Part shown: positions 7,088 through 14,972 of the stretch, in pieces
How positions within the stretch are numbered: the first letter of the stretch is position 1
How the letters are laid out: every line of letters starts with the position of its first letter
NCBI GenBank assembly: GCA_905194705.1
Contig: CAJJTI010000009.1
Span: 1 to 24,960 of the forward strand
DNA from: an uncultured Solobacterium sp.
Lineage (GTDB): Bacteria; Bacillota_I; Bacilli_A; Erysipelotrichales; Erysipelotrichaceae
Length of the DNA: 24,960 nt
Direction of reading: 5' to 3'
Made by a program: the position numbers and the translations under genes
The notes under the pieces: generated by a model
What the model was told of the DNA's origin: nothing
What the model saw: the letters and a program-made list of their open reading frames with translations, nothing else
Databases searched by the model: none

Positions 7088-9601
7088 TTAATTCTCCTCA
7101 TCAAACAAAGATATTCTTTCAATATCTTCATGAACTTTTTCATCATTTGCTTCTACTAATGGTTTATCCATAATTCTGCATTCTTCGATTTCTTTCTGCT
7201 TGTACCATTCTCCCTTTAATTCAAGAGGACTGGCAAATAGAGAATCTGTTGCCTTTAATGGAATATCACTAGCTTTTAACTCAATATCTTCTTTACCATT
7301 AAAGAAATGCAATACATCATATGAAGAAATGACATTTACATAAATAATTTCTTGTGGATTAGACTTAACTTTCTTTGCAATTAGGCTACCTTTAACTGGT
7401 CGATTTCCTTCTTGAATATCAGAAAGTTTAACCCGTTTCATATTACCAGATTTTGTCATAAAGAATAGAGCTGTTGTGTCTTTATTTACAGCACATCCTG
7501 AAGTAAGGATATCGCCTTTTGCAAGATTTAAGCCTTTAACACCTTTACTCTTTACACCAGTTGAAGGAATATCTGTTAAGGCATATTTAGCAGCGTAACC
7601 ATCTTTTGAAACTAGGACTACGTCTTGCCCTTCATAGCAAACAAAAGCAGCACTTAGTTCAGCATTAGAAGCGATATTCATCGCTGTAGTTACTCTTGAA
7701 TTTCTTTGAATCATCCAGTCTTTTACTGGTGTCTTTTTAATTAAACCATTGCTTGCAATAGTAACAATCCATGCATAAGTATCAAAGTTATTTACCAAGA
7801 TTACATTTTGAATCTTGTCATCACCATCAATACGGATAACTTTATTCAAATGCATACCATTATCTTTCCACTTTGCTTCTTCAATTTGCCATACTGGTAA
7901 ATATGCATAATTACCTTTGGAAGTAAATAACAATAATGTATCTAAAGTATCACAAGGAATTGAACCAATTAGTTCATCCCCTTCTTTTTTACCTGTTACT
8001 GTACCTTCACTTGCTGTAAACGAACGCATAGATACACGTTTTACATAACCATCTCTACTTACAGTAACAACTACTTTTTCACTTTGAATCATACTTGTTC
8101 GATCAATGACAATTTCTGATACCTGATCTTCAATCTTTGTCTTACGATCATCACCATAAGTTTCTTTTACTGTTCGTAATTCTTTAGAAATGACTGATTT
8201 TAAGATCTTTTCATTTTCAATAATCGCTTTGGTTTCTTCGATTTGATTAACAAGATGCGCAAATTCTTCACGCAAATCCATTATATCTGTATTAGATAAA
8301 CGATATAAACGTAAAGAAACTATCGCTTCTGCCTGTATTTCATCAAAGCCAAATAACTGACTGATTCTTTTTTTAGCATCACTCTTGTCTTTTGAAGCTC
8401 TAATTTCCGCTATGATTTCATCTAAAATAGATACTGCCTTCATTAATCCTTCAATGATATGACATCTATCTTCCATTCGTTTTAATTCATAACGACTTCT
8501 TCTTAAAACGACATCTTTTCTAAATTCAATAAATGCATCTAATAAACCAAGTAAACCTACCTGTACTGGTCTTTGGTCAATGATTGCAACATTGTTATAG
8601 TTGTAATAAATCTGTAAATCTGTATTTTTATAGAAATAATTTAAAATCAAATCAATATTTGCATCTTTTCTAACATCGATAACAATTCGTAAACCATTTC
8701 TATCTGATTCATCTCTTACATCTAAAATACCGTCAATTTCTTTAGATATACGGATTTCATCCATTTGTTTAACAAGTTCACTTTTAATGACTTCATAAGG
8801 TATTTCCGTCACTAAAATCTGTTTACAAGTTTTTGCGTCAACTACTTCTGTCTTGGCTCTTACAACAATACGACCTTTACCCGTTGTAAAAGCATCCACA
8901 ATGCCTTGTTTACCCTGAACTATCGCTCCAGTTGGAAAGTCAGGGCCAGGAATAAGTTGCATAACTTCATCCAGAGAACATGTAGGATTTTGAATACGAT
9001 ATATTGTTGCATCTATAACTTCCTTCATATTATGAGGAGGCATATTCGTTGCATAACCTGCCGCAATACCTGTAGCACCATTTACAAGCATTACTGGGAA
9101 AGGTACAGGTAATACAGTTGGTTCATTTTCAGTATCGTCAAAGTTAGGTGTCATTTCAACCGTATCTTTATCCAAATCATCTTCCATGACTTGAGTAACC
9201 TTAGCTAAACGTACTTCTGTATAACGCATTGCTGCAGCTGGATCATCGTCAATAGAACCATTATTACCATGCATATCAATTAGCGGTAAACGCACTTTCC
9301 AGTCTTGGCTCATGCGTACCATGGCATCATAAACTGATGTATCTCCATGAGGGTGATAGTTACCAATAACTAAACCGACGGTTTTAGCACTTTTACGATA
9401 TGGATGATCCCATGTATTACCATCATGATACATAGCATATAAAATACGACGCTGTACTGGTTTCAAACCATCTCTAGCATCAGGTAAAGCTCTTTCCTGA
9501 ATAATGTATTTCGCATATCTTCCGAAGCGGTCGCTCATAATATCTTCAAGAAGAGCTGGTATATATTTTGTTGAATCAATTACTTCTTTTTTCTTTGCCA
9601 T
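7088..9601 (-). CDS. parC: DNA topoisomerase IV subunit A
   Basis: Cleaves and rejoins DNA to separate replicated chromosomes, acting with ParE. The 837-residue length fits. The catalytic tyrosine is Y127 in AAAMRYTEVRL, and HGNNGSIDDDP before it is ParC-like (GyrA usually has GNFGSVDGD). The quinolone-interaction region reads HPHGDTSVYDAMVRMSQDW, with Thr88 and Asp92 at the positions usually numbered 80 and 84 in staphylococcal ParC. The C-terminal part (from about 500) is the beta-pinwheel DNA-wrapping domain. The start ATG shares one base with the parE stop (TAATG), and its last codons contain the ribosome site of yqeH. Confidence 0.96.
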   Translation of the reverse strand: MAKKKEVIDSTKYIPALLEDIMSDRFGRYAKYIIQERALPDARDGLKPVQRRILYAMYHDGNTWDHPYRKSAKTVGLVIGNYHPHGDTSVYDAMVRMSQDWKVRLPLIDMHGNNGSIDDDPAAAMRYTEVRLAKVTQVMEDDLDKDTVEMTPNFDDTENEPTVLPVPFPVMLVNGATGIAAGYATNMPPHNMKEVIDATIYRIQNPTCSLDEVMQLIPGPDFPTGAIVQGKQGIVDAFTTGKGRIVVRAKTEVVDAKTCKQILVTEIPYEVIKSELVKQMDEIRISKEIDGILDVRDESDRNGLRIVIDVRKDANIDLILNYFYKNTDLQIYYNYNNVAIIDQRPVQVGLLGLLDAFIEFRKDVVLRRSRYELKRMEDRCHIIEGLMKAVSILDEIIAEIRASKDKSDAKKRISQLFGFDEIQAEAIVSLRLYRLSNTDIMDLREEFAHLVNQIEETKAIIENEKILKSVISKELRTVKETYGDDRKTKIEDQVSEIVIDRTSMIQSEKVVVTVSRDGYVKRVSMRSFTASEGTVTGKKEGDELIGSIPCDTLDTLLLFTSKGNYAYLPVWQIEEAKWKDNGMHLNKVIRIDGDDKIQNVILVNNFDTYAWIVTIASNGLIKKTPVKDWMIQRNSRVTTAMNIASNAELSAAFVCYEGQDVVLVSKDGYAAKYALTDIPSTGVKSKGVKGLNLAKGDILTSGCAVNKDTTALFFMTKSGNMKRVKLSDIQEGNRPVKGSLIAKKVKSNPQEIIYVNVISSYDVLHFFNGKEDIELKASDIPLKATDSLFASPLELKGEWYKQKEIEECRIMDKPLVEANDEKVHEDIERISLFDEEN

Positions 9602-11526
9602 TACTCGCCCACCTTAAAGTTATCTTCCAGTGTAAATTGAATATTATTTTCAATCCACTTACGTCTTAATTCTGCTTTATCTCCCATTAATGTAGAAACT
9701 CTCTTTTCTGCTAACATACCGTCATCAATACCTACCTGTATGAGAGATCTGCTTGCTGGATCCATTGTTGTTTCCCAAAGTTGAGAAGCATTCATTTCAC
9801 CAAGTCCCTTATATCTTTGTACTTCAGCTTTACCAAATTTCTTTTTTAATGTTTCAAGTTCTTCATCTGTATAGCAATACTCTGATTGCTTTCCTTTGGT
9901 AATTTTATATAGTGGTGGTAAAGCGATATAAACCATACCCTGTTCCACAAGTGGTCGCATATAACGATAGAAGAATGTTAATAATAAAATCTGAATATGG
10001 CTTCCATCGTCATCGGCATCGGTCATAATAATAATCTTGTTGTAGTTACTTTCTTTATAGTCAAAATCAGCTCCAACACCTGCACCAATAGCGTAAATTA
10101 AAGTATTTAATTCTAAATTCTTTTCAATTTCACTCATGGTGCATTTTTCCGTATTTAAAACTTTTCCTCGTAAAGGAAGAATTGCCTGATACTTTGAGTC
10201 ACGACCTTGTTTAGCACTGCCACCGGCTGAATCACCTTCGACTAAGAATAATTCTTTAATTGTGGCATCTTTTGTTTGTGCAGGTGCAAGTTTACCAGAT
10301 AATATCTTTTCTGTTTTACCTGCTTTTTTCCCTTTTCTAGCGTCTTCTCTAGCTTTTCTCGCCGCTTCACGAGCTAAAGAAGCTTTCATCATCTTACGAA
10401 CTAAATTATCACTTTGTTCCTTATTTTCTTCTAACCAATACGATAATTTTTCTGAAACAACAGCATCTACTGCCTGTTTTGCTTGTGGAGTACCAAGTTT
10501 TCCTTTTGTTTGTCCCTCAAACTGTAATAAATCTTCAGGAACAGAAACAGAAAGAATTGATGTTAAACCTTCACGAACATCACTTCCTTCTAAATTCTTA
10601 TCCTTTTCTTTTAACAAACCGTATTTTCTTGCATAGTCATTTACAGCTTTTGTAAAAGCAGATTTATAACCAACTTCGTGTGTACCGCCATCACTTGTTC
10701 TAACTAAGTTTACAAAGCTGTATGTATTCTCTTGATAATCATCTGTATACTGAAAAGCTACTTCAACTTTTATGTTGTTCGCTTCCCCTGTAAATAAAAC
10801 TGGAGCCATTAAGACCGTTCTATCTTCATGTAAATAATTCAAGAAAGAAATTAGACCGTTATCATAGCAGAATGTTTCTGATACTGGTGTCTTTCCTCTT
10901 TTGTCCGTAACCGTAATTGCAATACCACTTAACAAAAAAGCTTCTTCTCTTGCTCTTTCACAAACTGTATCAAATTTAAATTCTGTTGTAGAAAAAACTT
11001 CAGGATCGGGCATAAATGTAACTTTAGTACCGCTCTTGTTTGTTGTACCAAGTGATTCAAGTTTACCAATTTTTTTATCACCATGTTCAAAACGCATGCG
11101 TACAAGTTTAGCGTCATGGGCAACTTCTACAACAAGCCATTTACTTAATGCATTAACAACAGATGCACCTACACCATGTAACCCGCCTGCAGTTTTATAG
11201 CCACCTTCACTTGTGAATTTTCCACCTGAGTGAAGAACTGTAAAAATAACCTGCAGGGTATTCATACCACTTGAGTGCTGTCCTATTGGCATACCGCGAC
11301 CTTCATCCTGTACCGTACAACTGCCATCAGCTTCTAATGTAATATTTATTTTTTTACCAAAACCGTTTAACGCTTCATCAATCGCATTATCCACGATTTC
11401 CCAAATCAAATGATGCAAACCTCTGCTGTCTGTTGAACCAATATACATACCTGGTCTTTTACGAACAGCTTCTAATCCTTTTAATATTTGAATGCTATCA
11501 TCTTCATAATTTTTATTTACTGCCAT
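9601..11526 (-). CDS. parE: DNA topoisomerase IV subunit B
   Basis: ATPase subunit of topoisomerase IV. The 641-residue chain shows the GHKL fold: EIVDNAIDEAL (Mg-binding), DEGRGMPIG, and GGLHGVGASVVNALS (ATP lid). The TOPRIM domain shows LFLVEGDSAGGSAKQGRD and DADDDGSHIQ, and the chain ends with the typical QRYKGLGEMN. DGSHIQ rather than DGAHI, plus the ParC partner and the divergent plsY, argue for ParE over GyrB. First gene of the long minus-strand operon; GGAG precedes the ATG by six bases, and a TATAAT lies at 11551-11556. Confidence 0.96.
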   Translation of the reverse strand: MAVNKNYEDDSIQILKGLEAVRKRPGMYIGSTDSRGLHHLIWEIVDNAIDEALNGFGKKINITLEADGSCTVQDEGRGMPIGQHSSGMNTLQVIFTVLHSGGKFTSEGGYKTAGGLHGVGASVVNALSKWLVVEVAHDAKLVRMRFEHGDKKIGKLESLGTTNKSGTKVTFMPDPEVFSTTEFKFDTVCERAREEAFLLSGIAITVTDKRGKTPVSETFCYDNGLISFLNYLHEDRTVLMAPVLFTGEANNIKVEVAFQYTDDYQENTYSFVNLVRTSDGGTHEVGYKSAFTKAVNDYARKYGLLKEKDKNLEGSDVREGLTSILSVSVPEDLLQFEGQTKGKLGTPQAKQAVDAVVSEKLSYWLEENKEQSDNLVRKMMKASLAREAARKAREDARKGKKAGKTEKILSGKLAPAQTKDATIKELFLVEGDSAGGSAKQGRDSKYQAILPLRGKVLNTEKCTMSEIEKNLELNTLIYAIGAGVGADFDYKESNYNKIIIMTDADDDGSHIQILLLTFFYRYMRPLVEQGMVYIALPPLYKITKGKQSEYCYTDEELETLKKKFGKAEVQRYKGLGEMNASQLWETTMDPASRSLIQVGIDDGMLAEKRVSTLMGDKAELRRKWIENNIQFTLEDNFKVGE

Positions 11527-11550
11527 TACTTACTCCATTTCAACCTTAAT

Positions 11551-11575
11551 ATTATACTAAAATAGATTTTTAGTA
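11551..11575 (-). promoter_or_regulatory. parE promoter -10 with overlapping perfect inverted repeat
   Basis: A consensus TATAAT on the minus strand (11551-11556) lies 25 bases before the parE start; the -35 is poor. A perfect inverted repeat with 8-base arms (11555-11562 and 11568-11575, TACTAAAA/TTTTAGTA, five-base centre) overlaps the -10 and fills the spacer. That is a good place for a repressor or activator, but no regulator is recognised. Confidence 0.45.
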
Positions 11576-11618
11576 CCACTTCATTTTCATAATAAATTCA
11601 TGATTATTTTACGCACTA

Positions 11619-11627
11619 TGCTAAAAT
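11619..11627 (+). promoter_or_regulatory. Extended -10 promoter of plsY
   Basis: TG at 11619-11620, one base, then TAAAAT (11622-11627). The -35 region is weak, as is usual for extended -10 promoters. The predicted RNA would start at about 11634, leaving a leader of roughly 12 bases that is mostly the GGAGG ribosome site. Confidence 0.55.
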
Positions 11628-11645
11628 ACATAAGTGGAGGAATTT

Positions 11646-12248
11646 ATGAAAACAATCCTAGTTATTATTTTAAGTTACTTATTCGGTTCCATTCCTTGGG
11701 GACTAGTTATTGGAAAAGTATTTTTCCATAAAGATATTCGTAAAGAAGGATCAGGTAATATCGGTGGAACAAACGCTGGTAGAATATTAGGAAAACCAGC
11801 TGGTATTGCTGTAATTTTATTAGATGCATTAAAAGGATACTTTGCTATGGTACTAGCTTACTATCTAGCAAAAGACGCTATTGTCTTTGCAGGACTAGCA
11901 AGTGTTATTGGTCATTGCTTCCCTGTCTTTGTTCACTTTCATGGTGGAAAAGCTGTTGCGACAACATTTGGTTTCTTCTTAGGTATTGCGACATTAGTAA
12001 ATGGTCATATCTTTTGGCAATTTATTTTCCCGGTTCTATGTTTCTTAGTTATTTTATATCTAACGAAGATGGTATCATTATCCAGTATTACAGCTGTTTT
12101 CATAGAAGCCGTTGTAAGTATCTTTATCAATACAAATAAATTAGTACCTGTTGCTGTATTTATTTTATGGATTCTTCTCACTTATCGTCATAAGAGCAAT
12201 ATTGAACGTATTAAAAACGGTACTGAAAGTAAGATCAAGTGGATGTAA
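11646..12248 (+). CDS. plsY: Acyl-phosphate:glycerol-3-phosphate acyltransferase PlsY
   Basis: Integral membrane enzyme that puts the first fatty acid on glycerol-3-phosphate, using acyl-phosphate made by PlsX. The 200-residue protein has several hydrophobic segments and the three PlsY signatures: KEGSGNIGGTNAGR, the LDALKGY region, and VIGHCFPVFVHFHGGKAVAT. ATG 11646 is chosen because GGAGG stands at the right distance before it; the in-frame GTG at 11634 is itself part of that site and of the expected transcription start. The divergent arrangement with parE-parC is common in Firmicutes. The esterase gene follows after three bases. Confidence 0.95.
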   Translation: MKTILVIILSYLFGSIPWGLVIGKVFFHKDIRKEGSGNIGGTNAGRILGKPAGIAVILLDALKGYFAMVLAYYLAKDAIVFAGLASVIGHCFPVFVHFHGGKAVATTFGFFLGIATLVNGHIFWQFIFPVLCFLVILYLTKMVSLSSITAVFIEAVVSIFINTNKLVPVAVFILWILLTYRHKSNIERIKNGTESKIKWM

Positions 12249-12251
12249 TTT

Positions 12252-13031
12252 ATGGGTAAAGTTAAATCTTTAGAGTTACCTATTAAAACATTAACGCAAA
12301 GTCCAAGAATAATATATGTCTATTTACCAAACGATTATGATGAAAATAGAAAAGAAAAATATGATGTTCTATATATGTTTGATGGACATAATTTATTCAG
12401 TGATGAAGTTGCTACATATGGCAAAAGCTGGGGCATAAAAGATTATTTAGATAAAACAAATATTCCCCTAGTTGTAATTGGTGTTGATTGTAATCATACT
12501 GGTAGAAAAAGACTTGATGAATATTGTCCATTACCTGTTTCTCTTGACAGTTGGATTCAGCCAATTACTCCTGAAGGTGATATAACAGCGTATTTTTTTG
12601 TTAACAAACTAAAACCATATTGTGAAAAAAAGTTTAATATTCACTCATCTAGAGAACATGTAGGTATTGGTGGTTCAAGTATGGGTGGCTTGATGAGTTT
12701 ATATTGTATTGCTAAATACAATGATATATACAGTAAAGCTGCCTGTGTATCACCTACTATGGATATCTGTTTAGGCGAATTATTGAATTTGATTAATAAT
12801 GCCAATATTTCACCTGATACAAAAATATATATGGATTTTGGCTCCAAAGAAGTAAAAAGAAAAGATCGATTTGCTTTCTGTATAGATGAATTATTACAAA
12901 TCAATCATGCTTTCTCACTTCATCATGCTTCTACCTATCCTAATGTTGTAGTAGGTGGAACACACAGTGAAGCTTCTTGGGAAACTATCGTTCCTGTCTT
13001 TATCGATTATTTATATAACAGCAAATATTAA
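12252..13031 (+). CDS. Putative esterase (alpha/beta hydrolase, esterase-D-like)
   Basis: A 259-residue soluble alpha/beta hydrolase of the putative-esterase group that includes esterase D, enterochelin esterase and feruloyl esterases. The opening strand pattern IIYVYLPNDYDE and VLYMFDGHNLF are typical. The nucleophile elbow is GGSSMGGL with Ser143. A likely acid is in YMDFGSKE, and the histidine is in GGTHSEASW near residue 243. There is no signal peptide, so it acts in the cytoplasm. It starts three bases after plsY and ends at a strong terminator, forming a two-gene unit. The substrate cannot be inferred. Confidence 0.85.
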   Translation: MGKVKSLELPIKTLTQSPRIIYVYLPNDYDENRKEKYDVLYMFDGHNLFSDEVATYGKSWGIKDYLDKTNIPLVVIGVDCNHTGRKRLDEYCPLPVSLDSWIQPITPEGDITAYFFVNKLKPYCEKKFNIHSSREHVGIGGSSMGGLMSLYCIAKYNDIYSKAACVSPTMDICLGELLNLINNANISPDTKIYMDFGSKEVKRKDRFAFCIDELLQINHAFSLHHASTYPNVVVGGTHSEASWETIVPVFIDYLYNSKY

Positions 13032-13068
13032 TCCTTTGAACGATTATAATCATCCAAAGGATTTTTTT
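13030..13068 (+). terminator. Rho-independent terminator after the esterase gene
   Basis: Nine-base perfect arms (13030-13038 and 13055-13063, AATCCTTTG/CAAAGGATT), a 16-base loop, then a run of T. The left arm begins within the stop codon of the esterase. Confidence 0.88.
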
Positions 13069-13102
13069 ATTATATTTGTTCTCTCATTTCAACAGATAAA
13101 TT

Positions 13103-13471
13103 TTATCGTCTTCTTCCTTCTTCAGAAAATTCCCTTTTCAAAGCATTTTCTGTCGGAAAAATAGTTGCAACTAAAATAATACATTGAATAGCTATAAGTA
13201 TAAGTGATGCCTTAAAAGCTATATTGTAACTAGTTTTGAAAAATAGCAGAAAAATAATAATCGAAAAAATGAGCATAAGTAGTCCAGTCCTATACCAAAG
13301 TCGTCCGCAACACTCATTAGCAAATTTCCATGTGTCTATATTTCTCATCGATAGAGTTGTTCTATATCCTATTAGTCCATTTATATTTTTAGGATAGTGT
13401 TTCCACATCATTCTTCCTGTAATAATCACAATAACAGGCACTAATAAACTACATATCCATAAAGCAAACAT
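13103..13471 (-). CDS. SdpI/YhfL-family small membrane protein
   Basis: A 122-residue membrane protein with hydrophobic segments at about residues 4-22, 62-80 and 84-103. Between the first two lies the SdpI-family signature INGLIGYRTTLSMRNIDTW followed by KFANECCGRLW. In Bacillus SdpI gives immunity to the SdpC toxin and signals to SdpR; no sdpC- or sdpR-like gene is visible here, so this is an orphan member of a family that is mostly of unknown role. ATG 13471 is chosen because a perfect AGGAGG stands just before it; the longer frame back to 13573 lacks such support and overlaps the aminopeptidase. A TATAAT at 13499-13504 could give it its own promoter. Confidence 0.82.
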   Translation of the reverse strand: MFALWICSLLVPVIVIITGRMMWKHYPKNINGLIGYRTTLSMRNIDTWKFANECCGRLWYRTGLLMLIFSIIIFLLFFKTSYNIAFKASLILIAIQCIILVATIFPTENALKREFSEEGRRR

Positions 13472-13518
13472 ATTTTCCTCCTGGTATATTCCTTCTTCAT
13501 TATAACTTTCCCACCGAA

Positions 13519-13554
13519 CAAAGAAGTCTAAACTGTTATGTCTAGACTTCTTTG
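13519..13554 (-). terminator. Perfect 12-bp hairpin behind the M18 aminopeptidase gene
   Basis: Arms 13519-13530 and 13543-13554 are perfect reverse complements (CAAAGAAGTCTA) around a 12-base loop, beginning 12 bases after the aminopeptidase stop. The minus strand after it is TTCGGTGGG, so the U-run is poor; it may be a weak terminator, a processing or stability hairpin, or an attenuator ahead of the SdpI-like gene. Confidence 0.6.
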
Positions 13555-13565
13555 TATATTTTGAA

Positions 13566-14939
13566 TTAACCAATATGTTTTAAGAATGCTTTATAAGCAC
13601 GGTATCCTTCAAATACGTCTGCTTTAGAAACGATTTCACATGGAGCATGCATATTTTGAACAGCAATACCAGCATCAATAACATCCATATTCAAGTTAGC
13701 TAAGATATAAGCGATTGTTCCGCCTCCACCTACGTCTACTTTACCTAATTCACAAGTTTGGAATTGAATGTTATCTTTTGCCATGGCTGCACGAATTTCT
13801 GCAATGAATTCAGGGTTAGCATCATTTGAGCCACTCTTTCCTCTTGCACCAGTATATTTGTTAAATACAATACCTTTACCAAAGTATGCAGCATTTTTAG
13901 GATCATCAACATCCGCAAAGTTAGGATCAACAGCACTAGATACATCACTTGATAGCATCTTTGATGCTTCAAATGTTTCATTTAGTTTAACAAGTGATTC
14001 AACACCATTCATAGATAGCATCTTTGCAATAGTATTTTCAAAGAAACGTGATTGCATACCTGTTGCACCAACTGAACCGATTTCTTCTTTATCAACTAAG
14101 ATACAGCATGATGTTCTTTCTGGTTTATCCATTTCCATAATAGCTCTCATAGATGTGTATGCACATACTCTATCATCATGACCATAACCTAAAATCATTG
14201 AAGAATCTAAACCATAGCTTCTTGCATTACCAGCAGGAACAACTTCAATTTCAGCAGAAATGAAGTCATCTTCTTCAACACCGTATTTTTCTTTTAAGAT
14301 ATGTAATACATTAGCTTTTACAGCATCTTTTTCTTCTTTTGTTAGAGGAATTGAACCAACTAGAACATCTAATTGTTCACCAGTTACTACTGTTGAAGCT
14401 GGTTTCTTCATTTGTTCAGCAGCTAAGTGAATTAATAAGTCACCAATACCTACTACTGGATCTTTTTCATCTTCACCAACTACGATATCAACTGTTGTAC
14501 CATCTTTTTTGCAGATAACACCATGAAGTGCCATTGGTCTAGCAACCCATTGATATTTTTTGATACCGCCATAGTAGTGAGTATCCATTAAAGCTAATCC
14601 ATCTTTTTCATATAATGGCTTTTGTTTTAAGTCTAAACGTGGTGAGTCAATATGTGCACCTAAGATATTCATACCTTCTGTTAAAGGCTTTTCACCAATA
14701 ACAAACATGCATAAGTTCTTGTTTTTATTTACTACATAAACTTTGTCACCTGCTTTTAAAGGTCCATTAACTGCAGCTAAATTTTTGAATCCATTAGCTT
14801 CAATTAAAGCTACTGCTTCTTTTACAAATTCTCTTTCTGTTTTTGCTTTACTTAAAAAAGCGCGATAATCTTCTGTGAAAACATCAAGTTCTTTTAAGTC
14901 ATTTTCGTTGTACTTTTCCCAAACTGTTTTTAATTCCAT
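13566..14939 (-). CDS. M18 family aminopeptidase (aspartyl aminopeptidase/aminopeptidase I type)
   Basis: Cytoplasmic dinuclear-zinc aminopeptidase that frees N-terminal residues from peptides, with acidic residues preferred in many relatives. The 457-residue length is normal. Zinc and catalytic residues are visible in order: GAHIDSPRLDL (H96, D98), GYGHDDRVCAY, LVDKEEIGSVG, SSDVSSAVDPN and NMHAPCEIVSKAD. A strong AGGGAGGA precedes the ATG, and an extended -10 at 14965-14972 gives it a promoter at the end of the amidohydrolase gene. It fits the peptide-scavenging theme of the window (M42 and Pcp nearby). Confidence 0.94.
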   Translation of the reverse strand: MELKTVWEKYNENDLKELDVFTEDYRAFLSKAKTEREFVKEAVALIEANGFKNLAAVNGPLKAGDKVYVVNKNKNLCMFVIGEKPLTEGMNILGAHIDSPRLDLKQKPLYEKDGLALMDTHYYGGIKKYQWVARPMALHGVICKKDGTTVDIVVGEDEKDPVVGIGDLLIHLAAEQMKKPASTVVTGEQLDVLVGSIPLTKEEKDAVKANVLHILKEKYGVEEDDFISAEIEVVPAGNARSYGLDSSMILGYGHDDRVCAYTSMRAIMEMDKPERTSCCILVDKEEIGSVGATGMQSRFFENTIAKMLSMNGVESLVKLNETFEASKMLSSDVSSAVDPNFADVDDPKNAAYFGKGIVFNKYTGARGKSGSNDANPEFIAEIRAAMAKDNIQFQTCELGKVDVGGGGTIAYILANLNMDVIDAGIAVQNMHAPCEIVSKADVFEGYRAYKAFLKHIG

Positions 14940-14964
14940 ATTCTTTCCTCCCTACATGATTAGT

Positions 14965-14972
14965 ATTATATC
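14965..14972 (-). promoter_or_regulatory. Extended -10 promoter of the M18 aminopeptidase gene
   Basis: On the minus strand TGA followed by TATAAT (14970-14965); the TGA is also the stop codon of the upstream amidohydrolase. It lies 25 bases before the aminopeptidase ATG, suited to separate expression of that gene. The -35 region is weak. Confidence 0.5.

Noticed and set aside
10262..11200. Plus-strand open frames opposite parE
   Set aside because: Antisense shadows of a highly conserved gene; no ribosome sites or family resemblance.
13042..13051. GATTATAATC palindrome as an operator
   Set aside because: It lies in the loop of the esterase terminator, downstream of the gene and far from any promoter.
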